Positions 8,552 to 17,394 of a stretch of DNA of 32,264 nt are shown piece after piece. Every line of letters begins with the position of its first letter. The stretch's first letter is position 1. Under the pieces are notes generated by a model. It saw nothing but the letters and a program-made list of their open reading frames with translations. It was not told where the DNA came from and ran no database searches. Location of the stretch: the NCBI GenBank assembly GCA_017650905.1, contig JAGCDZ010000080.1:1-32264 (forward strand), read 5' to 3'. The DNA is from Prevotella sp. (GTDB taxonomy: Bacteria; Bacteroidota; Bacteroidia; Bacteroidales; Bacteroidaceae). The position numbers and the translations under genes are program-made.

Positions 8552-9427
8552 ATGAAAAAGTTTATCACATCCATTCTCATGGCAGCCTGCGTTCAGGTCA
8601 TGGCTGCTGCCACCGTCGCAGAAGAGTCAGCCGACGGTAAGTACACTATCAAAAACGGTGAGGTCACAATGACCATCGATGTAAACGGCGGCAAGATTCT
8701 GTCGTACAAATACGGCGACGCCGAGGTCATCAGTCAGACCACGTTCCCCAACTCCTTCGGCAGCACCTTCTGGACGAGTCCACAGAAAGAATGGAACTGG
8801 CCCCCGGTGCCCGAGTTCGACCGCCAGCCCTATACCGTCGAGAATGGCGATAAGTTCGTCATGACCAGTCAGGTGTCTCAGCGTCTGAAATACCGTGTCA
8901 CCAAAACCTTTACCCCCAACAAGAAGGACCAGTCGATCGCTGTCACATATACTATCAAGAACGAGTCTGACGAGACCCGCAAGGTAGCCCCTTGGGAGAT
9001 TACCCGCGTGCCCAACGACGGTGTCATTTTCTTTGACGCGCCCCTCGAGGCCATCACCCCTGCAGGTCTCATGAATTTCCAGTCGGCCAACGGTCTCAGC
9101 TGGTTCCAGGCCGACGAAGCCCAGCAGAACCGCAAGATCAATGCTGATGGTAAAGGTTGGTTGGCCTATTGTGCTAACGGACTACTGATGGTGAAGAAAT
9201 TTGACGATTTGGATGCTTCACAACCTGCTCCAGAAGAGGCAGAGATTCAGGTCTATGTCAATATGCGTAAGACCTTCATCGAACTGGAGAGCCAAGGCGC
9301 CTACACCACCCTCAAGCCAGGTGAGGAGTTGAAATGGACTGTCACGTGGTATGTAGCTCCCTTCGAGGGTAAGGCAGAACCCAGTGAAGCGCTCAAGCAG
9401 AAAGTCAAGAGCCTCGCAGGACTATAA
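8552..9427 (+). CDS. Secreted galactose-mutarotase-fold protein, DUF4380-like
   Basis: The 291-residue protein has a signal peptide (1-19, ...VMAAA). The body is beta-rich, with the pattern NGEVTMTIDVNGGKILSYKY and GSTFWTSPQKEWNWPPVPEFD, which I recall from DUF4380-type proteins with the aldose-mutarotase/carbohydrate-binding supersandwich fold. No catalytic assignment can be made by eye. It is divergent from the CE1 esterase operon across a 194-base gap, which suggests a role in binding or handling released sugars. No clear -7 box is visible upstream; TAACTTTC at 8491-8498 misses one base of the consensus. Its stop overlaps the 3' end of the converging gene by six bases. Confidence 0.75.
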   Translation: MKKFITSILMAACVQVMAAATVAEESADGKYTIKNGEVTMTIDVNGGKILSYKYGDAEVISQTTFPNSFGSTFWTSPQKEWNWPPVPEFDRQPYTVENGDKFVMTSQVSQRLKYRVTKTFTPNKKDQSIAVTYTIKNESDETRKVAPWEITRVPNDGVIFFDAPLEAITPAGLMNFQSANGLSWFQADEAQQNRKINADGKGWLAYCANGLLMVKKFDDLDASQPAPEEAEIQVYVNMRKTFIELESQGAYTTLKPGEELKWTVTWYVAPFEGKAEPSEALKQKVKSLAGL

Positions 9428-10597
9428 TCCCAAGCTATTCAACAAGCCCTCTATCAAATCCCGTTGGTGACCAGGCATGATAATATGGTGGTTACCAATG
9501 GGATTTGTCATGAAATAGGCAGTCTGACACTTGTCGGACAATTGAATCACCTGTTGGGTACAACAAAGGTCGGATTTGGCCTGATTGCGTACCAGTGTAC
9601 CCTCTGCCACGAAATAACGTGAGAGGTCACCTGCCAACTTAAAGATAGTAACCGGTCCCTCCTTCATATAGCCTCTGACACCTACGCCGATACCCGACTC
9701 GAAATGTGTGTCGTATTCATAACGCTCCACCATGTCAAAAGGGATGGTGCAGTGGGCGAAAAGCATTTCACCCGTTTCAGGATTGATATTTGAGGGATTA
9801 GCCTGAAAACCAGAAATACCCAACAACGAACGCACAATCATCATCGACAACATCGCTGGCACATCGCCCTCACAGCCAGCCACATAGCCTTCCGAGTTCA
9901 GTTTCGCCAAAGCCAAGCATCCCGTATTCTTTACCGCTGTGAGCAGATCGAAGCACCTAAGGGTGAATCCTGAAAGCCGGTACATATCTACTATCTCCTT
10001 CAAGGCATCATAGATGCGCTCAGCCCCTGCCATCGCAGGTATCATTGTCAGGCAGTCAGAGAACTTATCGAGCAATGTCTGCATGGGTATGTCAACGAGC
10101 CTGATGCCTAAACGTTCCATTATGACCATCTTGTCTGTATGACTGGAGATGAGCCAGTCCGACGGTTCACCAATAACACCAAGCCGCGCACCCTGAAGCC
10201 GTCTGCAGGCCTGTTCGATGGTGTCTAAAAGCTTGATGCGCTGGGTGATATACGCAGCACTGCCATGAATAATCTCGCCCTTGATACCATGCTGACGCAG
10301 ATAAGAAAGTATCTCCATCGATGCCGCCAGCGAATTACTCTTGCCCGATGTCAACAGATAGAAAGGCCGACTGCTTTTGGATTGCAGTTCCGGGAGCAAC
10401 TGTTTGAAGAGGCCCTCTGTACCACCCGTCCTCACATAAATCAAACTCAGGTTACTCGTCCCGTAGTCTCTATAGTCGTTGCCTTTCAATTCATATTCCG
10501 TGCCGATGCTCTCTAAGAATTCCCGAGTCACTACCGTCACCGCTTTCTCATCGTGCAACGCCGATGTCAGCGTATAAATAGCGATTGTCTGTTTCAT
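9422..10597 (-). CDS. L-fucose/L-arabinose isomerase-family-like protein
   Basis: The 391-residue cytoplasmic protein resembles the fucose/arabinose isomerase superfamily: an N-terminal Rossmann-like part (FYLLTSGKSNSLAASMEIL, then GARLGVIGEPSDWLIS) and a C-terminal segment (LAKLNSEGYVAGCEGDVPAMLSM). The EGDVPA region matches the metal-ligand area of such proteins. The true substrate is unknown and annotation as an isomerase rests on fold resemblance. I start it at the ATG at 10597 (MKQTIAIYTL). The reading frame stays open upstream to 10723, but that part is the glmM terminator read as protein. A TAGCTTTG box ends seven bases before the ATG, so the leader would be extremely short. Confidence 0.75.
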   Translation of the reverse strand: MKQTIAIYTLTSALHDEKAVTVVTREFLESIGTEYELKGNDYRDYGTSNLSLIYVRTGGTEGLFKQLLPELQSKSSRPFYLLTSGKSNSLAASMEILSYLRQHGIKGEIIHGSAAYITQRIKLLDTIEQACRRLQGARLGVIGEPSDWLISSHTDKMVIMERLGIRLVDIPMQTLLDKFSDCLTMIPAMAGAERIYDALKEIVDMYRLSGFTLRCFDLLTAVKNTGCLALAKLNSEGYVAGCEGDVPAMLSMMIVRSLLGISGFQANPSNINPETGEMLFAHCTIPFDMVERYEYDTHFESGIGVGVRGYMKEGPVTIFKLAGDLSRYFVAEGTLVRNQAKSDLCCTQQVIQLSDKCQTAYFMTNPIGNHHIIMPGHQRDLIEGLLNSLGL

Positions 10598-10603
10598 TGG
10601 ATA

Positions 10604-10611
10604 CAAAGCTA
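10604..10611 (-). promoter_or_regulatory. -7 box of the isomerase-like gene
   Basis: TAGCTTTG on the minus strand is a full match to TAnnTTTG. No good -33 TTG is found 19-21 bases upstream. The box ends at 10604 and the ATG begins at 10597, so transcription would begin within a few bases of the start codon. Confidence 0.55.
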
Positions 10612-10690
10612 GTACAAATTGAGCGAGATTCACTTTGCTATTCGTCAGAAAGATAATTAAAAGAAGATTTCTTTGATTGTCGGTAACAAC

Positions 10691-10718
10691 AAAAGAAGCC
10701 CGCCAGGTGGCGGGTTTC
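10691..10718 (-). terminator. Rho-independent terminator of the glmM operon
   Basis: GAAACCCGCC and GGCGGGCTTC (minus strand, 10718-10709 and 10704-10695) form a ten-pair stem with one G-T wobble and a four-base loop, followed by TTTTG (10694-10690). It lies directly after the glmM stop. Confidence 0.85.
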
Positions 10719-10723
10719 TTCAT

Positions 10724-12133
10724 TTATTGCATGTCATAGACCACTTGCATGAGTTTCTTACCGAGTTCATCGGCCATGTCTATGGTCGGAGCTTCACTAT
10801 ATACGCGAATGATAGGCTCGGTATTCGATTTGCGCAGGTGAACCCAACGGTCGGGAAAGTCAATCTTTACGCCATCGATATCATTGACTTTAGCACTGTT
10901 GTCTTTAGCGAACATCTCCTTCACCTTGACAAGGATGGCATCGACATCAGTCTCGGGCGTGAGATCGATGCGATTCTTCGCAATCTGATAATCGGGGAAG
11001 GTCTTACGTAGTTCACTGGCAGTGCAGCCTTTCTGTGCCAATGACGACAAGAAGAGGACGATGCCCACGAGGGCATCACGGCCATAGTGGCTCTCAGGAT
11101 AGATGACACCACCATTGCCCTCGCCACCAATGACAGCATTCACTTCTTTCATCTTAGTGGTGACATTAACCTCGCCCACAGCTGAAGCAAAATACTGACC
11201 TCCATACTTCTCGGTGACATCACGCAAAGCGCGGGTACTACTAAGATTAGAAACGGTGGTCAAAGCACTTTGATGACCCGGAGTGTTCTGGTGACTCAGG
11301 ACATAGTCGGCCACAGAAACAAGAGTATACTCCTCACCGAACATGGTGCCATCTTCGCAAATGAAAGCCAGACGGTCAACATCGGGGTCAACGACAATAC
11401 CCAAATCGAAGTCACCCATACGCATCTTGTCCATGATGCCATGTAGATTCTTCTCCAAAGGTTCGGGATTATGAGCAAAGTCGCCCGTACAGGCACCGTT
11501 AAGAATCTCATAGCTAACACCGAGAGCTTCGAAAAACTTAGGCAGGATAATGCCACCCACACTATTGATGGTATCAACACAGACGCGGAACTTGCGCTTC
11601 TCGATAGCCTCAAGATCAGCGAGCTTCAATTTAAGTACACTGTCGATATGTCGTAAGTCAAAGGAAAAGTCCTCAGTATATTGTCCCAGTTGGTCGATTT
11701 CTGCATAGTTGAAGTCCTCGCGAGCAGCGATATCGAGTACCTCCGCACCGTCGGCAGCAGTCAGAAACTCACCCTCACCATTCAGCAACTTCAAGGCGTT
11801 CCATTGGCGGGGATTATGTGAGGCGGTGATAATGATACCACCATCGGCTCCACTCAAGCGGACAGCCAGTTCTGTGGTAGGAGTGGTGGCAAATCCGATG
11901 TTGATGACGTCGCAACCGCAACCCATAAGTGTGCCACAGACCACATTCTTCACCATCTCGCCGGAGATGCGACCGTCGCGACCTACGACAATCTTGCCAC
12001 AGTGGCCAGTCTTGCGCGCCATGAAAATAGCGTATGCTGTGGTAAACTTAACGATGTCTAAGGGATTAAGGGTATCACCAGTGCGTCCGCCGATGGTTCC
12101 GCGGATGCCGGAAATAGATTTGATAAGTGTCAT
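10724..12133 (-). CDS. glmM: Phosphoglucosamine mutase
   Basis: The 469-residue member of the alpha-D-phosphohexomutase superfamily converts glucosamine-6-phosphate to glucosamine-1-phosphate for UDP-GlcNAc, peptidoglycan and lipid A synthesis. The active-site serine is Ser105 in TASHNP (103-108). The metal site DPDVDR is at 249-254, the sugar-binding EGNGG in the third domain, and the phosphate-binding RKSNTEPIIRVY near the C-terminus. The start MTLIKSISGIRGTIGG is as in other Bacteroidales homologues. It is last in the operon with the nucleotidyltransferase, nrnA and the DUF4827-like lipoprotein, 26 bases after the latter. Phosphomannomutase activity cannot be excluded from sequence alone. 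Confidence 0.88.
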   Translation of the reverse strand: MTLIKSISGIRGTIGGRTGDTLNPLDIVKFTTAYAIFMARKTGHCGKIVVGRDGRISGEMVKNVVCGTLMGCGCDVINIGFATTPTTELAVRLSGADGGIIITASHNPRQWNALKLLNGEGEFLTAADGAEVLDIAAREDFNYAEIDQLGQYTEDFSFDLRHIDSVLKLKLADLEAIEKRKFRVCVDTINSVGGIILPKFFEALGVSYEILNGACTGDFAHNPEPLEKNLHGIMDKMRMGDFDLGIVVDPDVDRLAFICEDGTMFGEEYTLVSVADYVLSHQNTPGHQSALTTVSNLSSTRALRDVTEKYGGQYFASAVGEVNVTTKMKEVNAVIGGEGNGGVIYPESHYGRDALVGIVLFLSSLAQKGCTASELRKTFPDYQIAKNRIDLTPETDVDAILVKVKEMFAKDNSAKVNDIDGVKIDFPDRWVHLRKSNTEPIIRVYSEAPTIDMADELGKKLMQVVYDMQ

Positions 12134-12159
12134 TGTCGGATATTTATGATAATAAATCG

Positions 12160-12795
12160 TTATGCTTCTTTCTCGTAGGTAATCTCGTAAAAATAGGGCA
12201 GCACGTCTTGTGCCGCGATGGTGTGTCCCTGACTGTGGGGCACGATGAGGCGCACCTTAGCCTTTTCGTCTGTAAGACTCTTGGAACGGCCAATCTTGAT
12301 ATAGGCAAGGGGCACGAGCCAACCTGCCGGCACAGAGGCCGAAGAATAGGCAGAGATCATTAGACCCTGAGTGAAGGAGCCTGAGTAGGTGCCACTGGTA
12401 TTGGTGACGCGCATGACATCGACAGTCGAGGAGTAGATATCAACGTTATTTCGGAATGTTGCAGTGTCGCCCTCGATGTCGAACTCCCTAAAGCGGCAGC
12501 AAATGTTTGCGGTCTCTCCATCCTTAAGTTTCTCACCACAACCCGGACGGACAATCTGCATGTAGACACCACTCTTATTGAGTTTGACGAACTCATTGCG
12601 GACGGTATCGGTGGTATAACCTTGAAGCACGAACTGGTCTTCATCGATCACAATAATATTGTAATCTGACACAAACTTGGAGATAGCATTACGCTCCTTC
12701 TCTTTTTTGTCGCCATAGGTCTCATAGTCGTTGCAACTGGCAAGAACAGCTATGGCAGCTATGCATATCAATAACAGTTTCTTCATATCACTCAT
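12160..12795 (-). CDS. DUF4827-like lipoprotein
   Basis: The 211-residue protein has a lipoprotein signal: a hydrophobic stretch 7-18 and a lipobox ending LASC with Cys21 as the lipidated residue. The mature part is mostly beta with GxYMQIVRPGCGEKLKDGET, which resembles FKBP-type prolyl isomerase domains and matches my recollection of Bacteroidales DUF4827 proteins. Function is unknown. It is probably anchored in the envelope. A second ATG at 12786 (MKKLLLICI) is an equally good start. The upstream gap to nrnA (17 bases) is made of short ATTCACT-like repeats. Confidence 0.8.
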   Translation of the reverse strand: MSDMKKLLLICIAAIAVLASCNDYETYGDKKEKERNAISKFVSDYNIIVIDEDQFVLQGYTTDTVRNEFVKLNKSGVYMQIVRPGCGEKLKDGETANICCRFREFDIEGDTATFRNNVDIYSSTVDVMRVTNTSGTYSGSFTQGLMISAYSSASVPAGWLVPLAYIKIGRSKSLTDEKAKVRLIVPHSQGHTIAAQDVLPYFYEITYEKEA

Positions 12796-12812
12796 TATTC
12801 ACTATTCACTTA

Positions 12813-13850
12813 TTACTGTTTCAGTTTCTCCCCGAAAGCTTCAATAGCCTTGCGTGTAATGTCGACAGCCTCATCGAGGGTGCACTGCAAGCGTCCACCC
12901 GAGGCATTCAAGTGTCCACCTCCATTATAGAACTGCTCAGCCATCTCGTTGCAGGGAAAATCGTCGACGGAGCGCAGACTTACCCAAATGATATTGTCCT
13001 TCTCGGTATCCTCACGCAGCGACACGGAAAGTTTCAGACCCTTGATCTGCTGGGGAATATTAACAAGCCCCTCAGCATCACCCTTGATGAAGTTGAAACG
13101 CTTCTGATCGTCCTTGGAGATGGTGTAGAACGAGGTATGATACTCGGGCAGATAGACCAACTTCTCATACATGACAAAACCCATCAGTCGGAGACGATTC
13201 TCAGAATAGTTGTGGTAAACATTACGATAGATGCGGTCTTTATCGATGTGTTTGGTAAGCAGCTGGGAGATGATGAAATATATCTCTGGGCGTGTGGAAG
13301 CAAAGGTGAAGCCACCGGTATCAGTCATCATGCCACAATAGACAGGGATAGCAAAATGCTTGCTCTGACTATCGAACAGACCAAGTTGCCAAACGATGCG
13401 GAAAACAAGCTCGCTGGTGCTACAAGCTTCGGGGTGGGAAATGGTGAGCTCAGCAGGCACATCAGGGTTGAGATGATGATCGATGAGCACAATGACACCT
13501 GGGGTCCGTAACAGGGCAGGCTCCATCTCATCGACACGACTCGGTGTATTGAAATCAAGGCAGAATACGAGGTCGGCGATTTGCAGATGCAGGTCGCAGC
13601 GCTCGCGGTGCTTGTCGTAGCGAATGATCTTTTCAGTATTGGGTAGCCAATGGAGGAAGTCGGGGAACTGATCGGGCACAATGACTGTAGGTTCCTTGCC
13701 CAAGGAACGGAGGAACTCCGCCCAAGCGAGACTGGAACCAATCGCATCACCGTCAGGACTGCGGTGGCAGGTGACGACAATGTTCTGGCTGGTTTCAATC
13801 AATGTGCTGAGCCGGCTACACTCTTCTGGCGTGAGGATGTCGATATTCAT
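12813..13850 (-). CDS. nrnA: DHH-family phosphoesterase, oligoribonuclease/pAp phosphatase type
   Basis: The 345-residue protein has the DHH motifs CHRSPDGDAIGSS (28-40), CLDFN (97-101) and DHH (124-126), then MMTDTGGF, and the DHHA1 motif GGGHLNASGG (310-319). These give the two-metal site and the substrate-binding domain of NrnA, which degrades short RNA oligomers and dephosphorylates pAp in the cytoplasm. Its length matches the family (about 310-345 residues). Its ATG lies directly against the stop of the nucleotidyltransferase gene with no gap, so the two are translationally linked. The split between RNase and pAp phosphatase activity cannot be judged here. Confidence 0.87.
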   Translation of the reverse strand: MNIDILTPEECSRLSTLIETSQNIVVTCHRSPDGDAIGSSLAWAEFLRSLGKEPTVIVPDQFPDFLHWLPNTEKIIRYDKHRERCDLHLQIADLVFCLDFNTPSRVDEMEPALLRTPGVIVLIDHHLNPDVPAELTISHPEACSTSELVFRIVWQLGLFDSQSKHFAIPVYCGMMTDTGGFTFASTRPEIYFIISQLLTKHIDKDRIYRNVYHNYSENRLRLMGFVMYEKLVYLPEYHTSFYTISKDDQKRFNFIKGDAEGLVNIPQQIKGLKLSVSLREDTEKDNIIWVSLRSVDDFPCNEMAEQFYNGGGHLNASGGRLQCTLDEAVDITRKAIEAFGEKLKQ

Positions 13851-14792
13851 TTAGAACAGTTTGTTCGGATAGACGCCCTCGTCGACAAGCTGCTGGATGC
13901 GAGCTACCGTACCCTCGCGGTCAGCGGCATAGGTGACACCAAACCATTTCGAGGTAGTATCGAGCACCTTCACCGTAGCAGTCTTCTCAACGATGAGCTT
14001 ATTGACCATCAAGGGGATAAAGAACTCGGCCTTTAGATTCTCCATATTCTTCGGGTCACTGAGGAACTCCTTAAAGTAGGCTTCAGAGTGCTCGAAGTAG
14101 TCAGGTGTGAAGCCCCACATATTCATTGAGACAGGTGTATTATCATCGACAACTACCCACTGGCCTTTTTCGTCCTTGAAGCGGATGGGCTCGCTGGCAG
14201 CACCGGCATTGGAGCCATCAGCAGCGCAACGCACAATCTCAGTACGTTCTACCACAGTGGTCAGATGATCCTGGGCATCTTTAGAGCAGATGCCACGGGC
14301 TACGGTACCATTCTCACTGAGAGTGTTACCCACGCGGAATCCTACCATCGCATATTGGTTCTTAGCACCCTCGGGCAAATTGCTGAGGAACTTGCCGATA
14401 ACCATAAAAGCATCGCGATTGTAGAAATCGTCACAATTGATAACGCAGAAGGGCTCCTTAATCACATCCTTACCCATAAGTACGGCGTGGTTGGTGCCCC
14501 AGGGCTTCTGACGGCCTTCGGGTACGCTGAAACCTTCGGGCAGCGCATCAATACCCTGGAAGCAGAGTTCACACGGGATATGTCCCTCGTATTTGGAAAG
14601 AATCTGTGTACGGAATTGTTCTTCGAAATCTTTACGGATGACCCAGACAATCTTGCCGAATCCGGCCTGAATAGCGTCGTAGATACTATAGTCCATGATG
14701 GTTTCACCGTTGGGGCCCAGACCATCGAGCTGCTTCAAGCCTCCGTAGCGGCTTCCCATACCTGCTGCAAGCAGAAAAAGAGTCGGTTTCAT
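13851..14792 (-). CDS. Sugar-phosphate nucleotidyltransferase-like protein
   Basis: The 313-residue protein has an N-terminal GT-A type nucleotide-binding loop (LLAAGMGSRYGGLKQL), KPWGTNHAVLMGKD in the middle and INCDDFYN as the metal-binding acidic motif. This fits the NTP-transferase family that attaches nucleoside monophosphate to sugar-1-phosphates, but the fairly divergent C-terminal half leaves the sugar unknown. I choose the ATG at 14792; two upstream codons only add a TTG. It heads the operon with nrnA, the DUF4827-like lipoprotein and glmM; GlmM makes a hexosamine-1-phosphate, so a related substrate is possible but unproven. Confidence 0.8.
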   Translation of the reverse strand: MKPTLFLLAAGMGSRYGGLKQLDGLGPNGETIMDYSIYDAIQAGFGKIVWVIRKDFEEQFRTQILSKYEGHIPCELCFQGIDALPEGFSVPEGRQKPWGTNHAVLMGKDVIKEPFCVINCDDFYNRDAFMVIGKFLSNLPEGAKNQYAMVGFRVGNTLSENGTVARGICSKDAQDHLTTVVERTEIVRCAADGSNAGAASEPIRFKDEKGQWVVVDDNTPVSMNMWGFTPDYFEHSEAYFKEFLSDPKNMENLKAEFFIPLMVNKLIVEKTATVKVLDTTSKWFGVTYAADREGTVARIQQLVDEGVYPNKLF

Positions 14793-14826
14793 ATACAAAA
14801 TATTTGGTTTTTGACTTATTTGGGTG

Positions 14827-14834
14827 CAAAGATA
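14827..14834 (-). promoter_or_regulatory. -7 box upstream of the nucleotidyltransferase-nrnA-DUF4827-glmM operon
   Basis: TATCTTTG on the minus strand is a full match to TAnnTTTG. Transcription would start about 30 bases before the ATG. The best TTTG upstream is only 14 bases away instead of 19-21, so the -33 box is weak. Confidence 0.6.
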
Positions 14835-14903
14835 CGTTTTTTTTCAGACAAAAGCACATAAGGACATAAGTTTTTTATGTTTCTTTTGTTCTTTTGTCTA
14901 AAA

Positions 14904-17375
14904 TTAGAAGGGGTAGCCGATGGCGAAGTGGAGTGTCTGCATGTCCTTGAAGCTGCCGAATTTGAAATAGCTACTGTTGTCGTCATAGTAACTACCCTCC
15001 GGATTGTGTAAAGCGAAGCCCCAGTCAACACGAATGACGAGGAATCCCAAATCGTAGCGCAGGCCGATGCCTGTGCCAATGGCGATGTCGTTGAAGAAAC
15101 GTGACGGTTTGAACTTCATCATCCCCAAATAACTATCCAATTCATCGTATAATTCCAGTAAGACATCATCTCCTATTTCTTCCAAATCTTCCCTATTCCC
15201 GATGTAGTAGTCCTTCAGACGCCACGTGTTACCAATATCGATGAAAGCCGCACCATGGAGATTACCGAAGAGAGGCTGTCGATATTCGAGGTTGGCCACC
15301 AGTTTCATGTCGCCGTTGCGTATCAGATAGGAGAACTGGCGATCACGTATGCCACCCATGGTAAACTCGCCGGGACCCACCTCACGCACAGGGAAGGCTC
15401 GGATACTGTTTGCACCACCAGCATAAAACATCTCACTAAAAGGCGACTCGATGGAGTTTCCATAGCTGTAGAGGATGCCGGCATTCACATGACCCACAAG
15501 CGTTGACATCGTGCCTATACTCCAAGTTTTGGTGAAGTCGGTTTCCAGACGCAGAAATTGCGAATAAGGATTCTTGAACAGTGTCTTTCCCTTCTCGTCG
15601 AAACTATGTCCGCCCAAACGGTGCCAAAGCGAGACAGCATTGCCTGCTTCTTCGAGTGTCGTCTCCCAACGAATGGGATTGCGGTAGCTGGAGGGACTGG
15701 TGTAGGTATAAGTGTAGCGCATCTTAGGGATGAACTTGTCCTTCATGACACTCTCCAAATAGAGATTGTTGTCTCTCAGTTCCATGAATTTATCTGTGAA
15801 GTTGTTCAAGAACTGATAACTGAGTGTGATGGGCGAAAATTCATGACGGCTATTGGGAGAGGTCTGCCAGCGATAGGTCCATTCGCCAGAGACAACATGC
15901 ATCTTGTAATATTCCGGACGTCGGATCACGTCGGTGGAGATTTTGGCGTAAGTGGTGGGGGTGGAGATGAACCTTCGAGGCTTAGGACGCCCGTCTTTAT
16001 CCCGACGTACTTTTTCACTATTGTAGAAAGGAGCGATGATACGTGGGAACTCCAGCGATGCATCAGCACCATACTGGAAGGTATTCATATCGGAGCCGGC
16101 TCCACTTTGCCATTCATTCGAACCGTGCAGATTGATATCGAGCTTCTCGCCACCCTTGAAGGCATTACGCTTGGTGAAACCAATTTTCACCTCAGGTCCC
16201 CAACGTCCGATGGTACGTCCGATGACATCGGTGCTGAAATAGAAATCGTAGGGTTTGTCGAATACACAATTCAGCGTGAGGTCAAGAGAATCGGTACCAG
16301 CTCGCGGGGTGAAGACGAAATCGGTGGAACTGAACACACCTGTGGCATTGATCTTGCTCGCCGACTCTTGATATTTCTCCTGACTGAAGGGTTGACGTGG
16401 ACGGAGGGTGAGGTCTTTCAATATGGTGCGTGGACGAATGGGCGAGCTCTTGCCATTATAATAGATGGTGAGATGACGTCGCTGGATGCTGTCGGTGAGA
16501 AGCTCGCGCGCCGATTTACGGAATTGTACATCGATATGGCCGATATACCATTTCTTCAACACATTCTCCTCGAGTCCGTCAACCATCTGCAAACGGAGCT
16601 GCGTCCTGTTTGGTACCGCAATCGTATCAGCGAAATAAGTGGTGTAGCCAGAAGTAAAATAATAATAACCGTTGTTACGGAAGAGCGAACTGATGCGATT
16701 ACGCTCACCATCGAGGGATGAGACACTGAAAGGACTGCCCTTGGGGATGAGTGTCTCTTGACTGGTGGAGTCGATGAGCAGCTGCAGGGAATCGGTGAAT
16801 CCCGTATAGGCTAAAGAATCGACAGTGAAAAGGGAGTCGAGTCTGACGGTATAGCGGAGTTTACTTTTCTTTGGATTTTTCATGGGCACGGGCTCGTAGG
16901 TGACATTGCCGCGGAAATAGCCATTATTGCGGAGCACCGAGGTGGCCACAGAGGCACGAAGGGCGGGATTCACCTGACTCATCAGTACTGGGGGCTTACC
17001 GAAGGATTTGGTCATCCATTTGGCAAACTTGGAGTCTTTCGAGGCATAGGTGTTATAAACCCAGAGTCGCCAGGACCATGGGGCGGCATAATAGCTGCTG
17101 AAAAAGAGCGAACCATTGGGAATGGTGGCGAGAGCAGCCTCTATCTCTTCTTTCATGATAACCTCTTGTTTTTCACGAGCCTTGTCCTTAGGCTGATTAT
17201 TGTCCTGCTCGTCGATGTAGACAATCTCTTTCAGCCCTCGGAAAAGCTGGTCGTCGTCGGGGATATCCTTTGTGAGGGAACAGGAGGATAAAAGTAAAAG
17301 GGTCAGAAGATAAAAAAGTAAAACACCTTTCGACCTTGCCTTTATCATTATAATATAATCTTTCTTTGCTCTCAT
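14904..17375 (-). CDS. tamL: TamL-type outer-membrane lipoprotein (BamA/TamA family)
   Basis: The 823-residue protein has a lipoprotein signal with lipobox LLSSC (Cys32 counted from the first ATG). POTRA-like repeats follow (about 130-400, with VLRNNGYFRGNV and LFRNNGYYYFTSGY). The C-terminal half is a 16-strand Omp85 barrel pattern with GGANSIRAFPVREVGPG as the conserved loop 6 and a final ...LHFAIGYPF strand ending in Phe. In Bacteroidetes a lipidated TamA replaces the proteobacterial one and works with TamB in envelope assembly. It lies 19 bases downstream of tamB, last in the operon. A second start at 17348 (MIKARSKG) gives a more usual signal length. Confidence 0.88.
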   Translation of the reverse strand: MRAKKDYIIMIKARSKGVLLFYLLTLLLLSSCSLTKDIPDDDQLFRGLKEIVYIDEQDNNQPKDKAREKQEVIMKEEIEAALATIPNGSLFFSSYYAAPWSWRLWVYNTYASKDSKFAKWMTKSFGKPPVLMSQVNPALRASVATSVLRNNGYFRGNVTYEPVPMKNPKKSKLRYTVRLDSLFTVDSLAYTGFTDSLQLLIDSTSQETLIPKGSPFSVSSLDGERNRISSLFRNNGYYYFTSGYTTYFADTIAVPNRTQLRLQMVDGLEENVLKKWYIGHIDVQFRKSARELLTDSIQRRHLTIYYNGKSSPIRPRTILKDLTLRPRQPFSQEKYQESASKINATGVFSSTDFVFTPRAGTDSLDLTLNCVFDKPYDFYFSTDVIGRTIGRWGPEVKIGFTKRNAFKGGEKLDINLHGSNEWQSGAGSDMNTFQYGADASLEFPRIIAPFYNSEKVRRDKDGRPKPRRFISTPTTYAKISTDVIRRPEYYKMHVVSGEWTYRWQTSPNSRHEFSPITLSYQFLNNFTDKFMELRDNNLYLESVMKDKFIPKMRYTYTYTSPSSYRNPIRWETTLEEAGNAVSLWHRLGGHSFDEKGKTLFKNPYSQFLRLETDFTKTWSIGTMSTLVGHVNAGILYSYGNSIESPFSEMFYAGGANSIRAFPVREVGPGEFTMGGIRDRQFSYLIRNGDMKLVANLEYRQPLFGNLHGAAFIDIGNTWRLKDYYIGNREDLEEIGDDVLLELYDELDSYLGMMKFKPSRFFNDIAIGTGIGLRYDLGFLVIRVDWGFALHNPEGSYYDDNSSYFKFGSFKDMQTLHFAIGYPF

Positions 17376-17394
17376 TTCTTGCCTTTTTACTTTC

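Noticed and set aside
10598-10723. 42-residue N-terminal extension of the isomerase-like protein
   Set aside because: It is the glmM terminator and promoter region read in frame; the conserved start is MKQTIAIYTL.
14864-14880. ACATAA/TTATGT hairpin as tamL terminator
   Set aside because: Only six A/T-rich pairs, with no T-run on the minus strand.
15558-16721. 387-residue ORF antisense to tamL
   Set aside because: Long only because of codon usage on the sense strand; no domain features.
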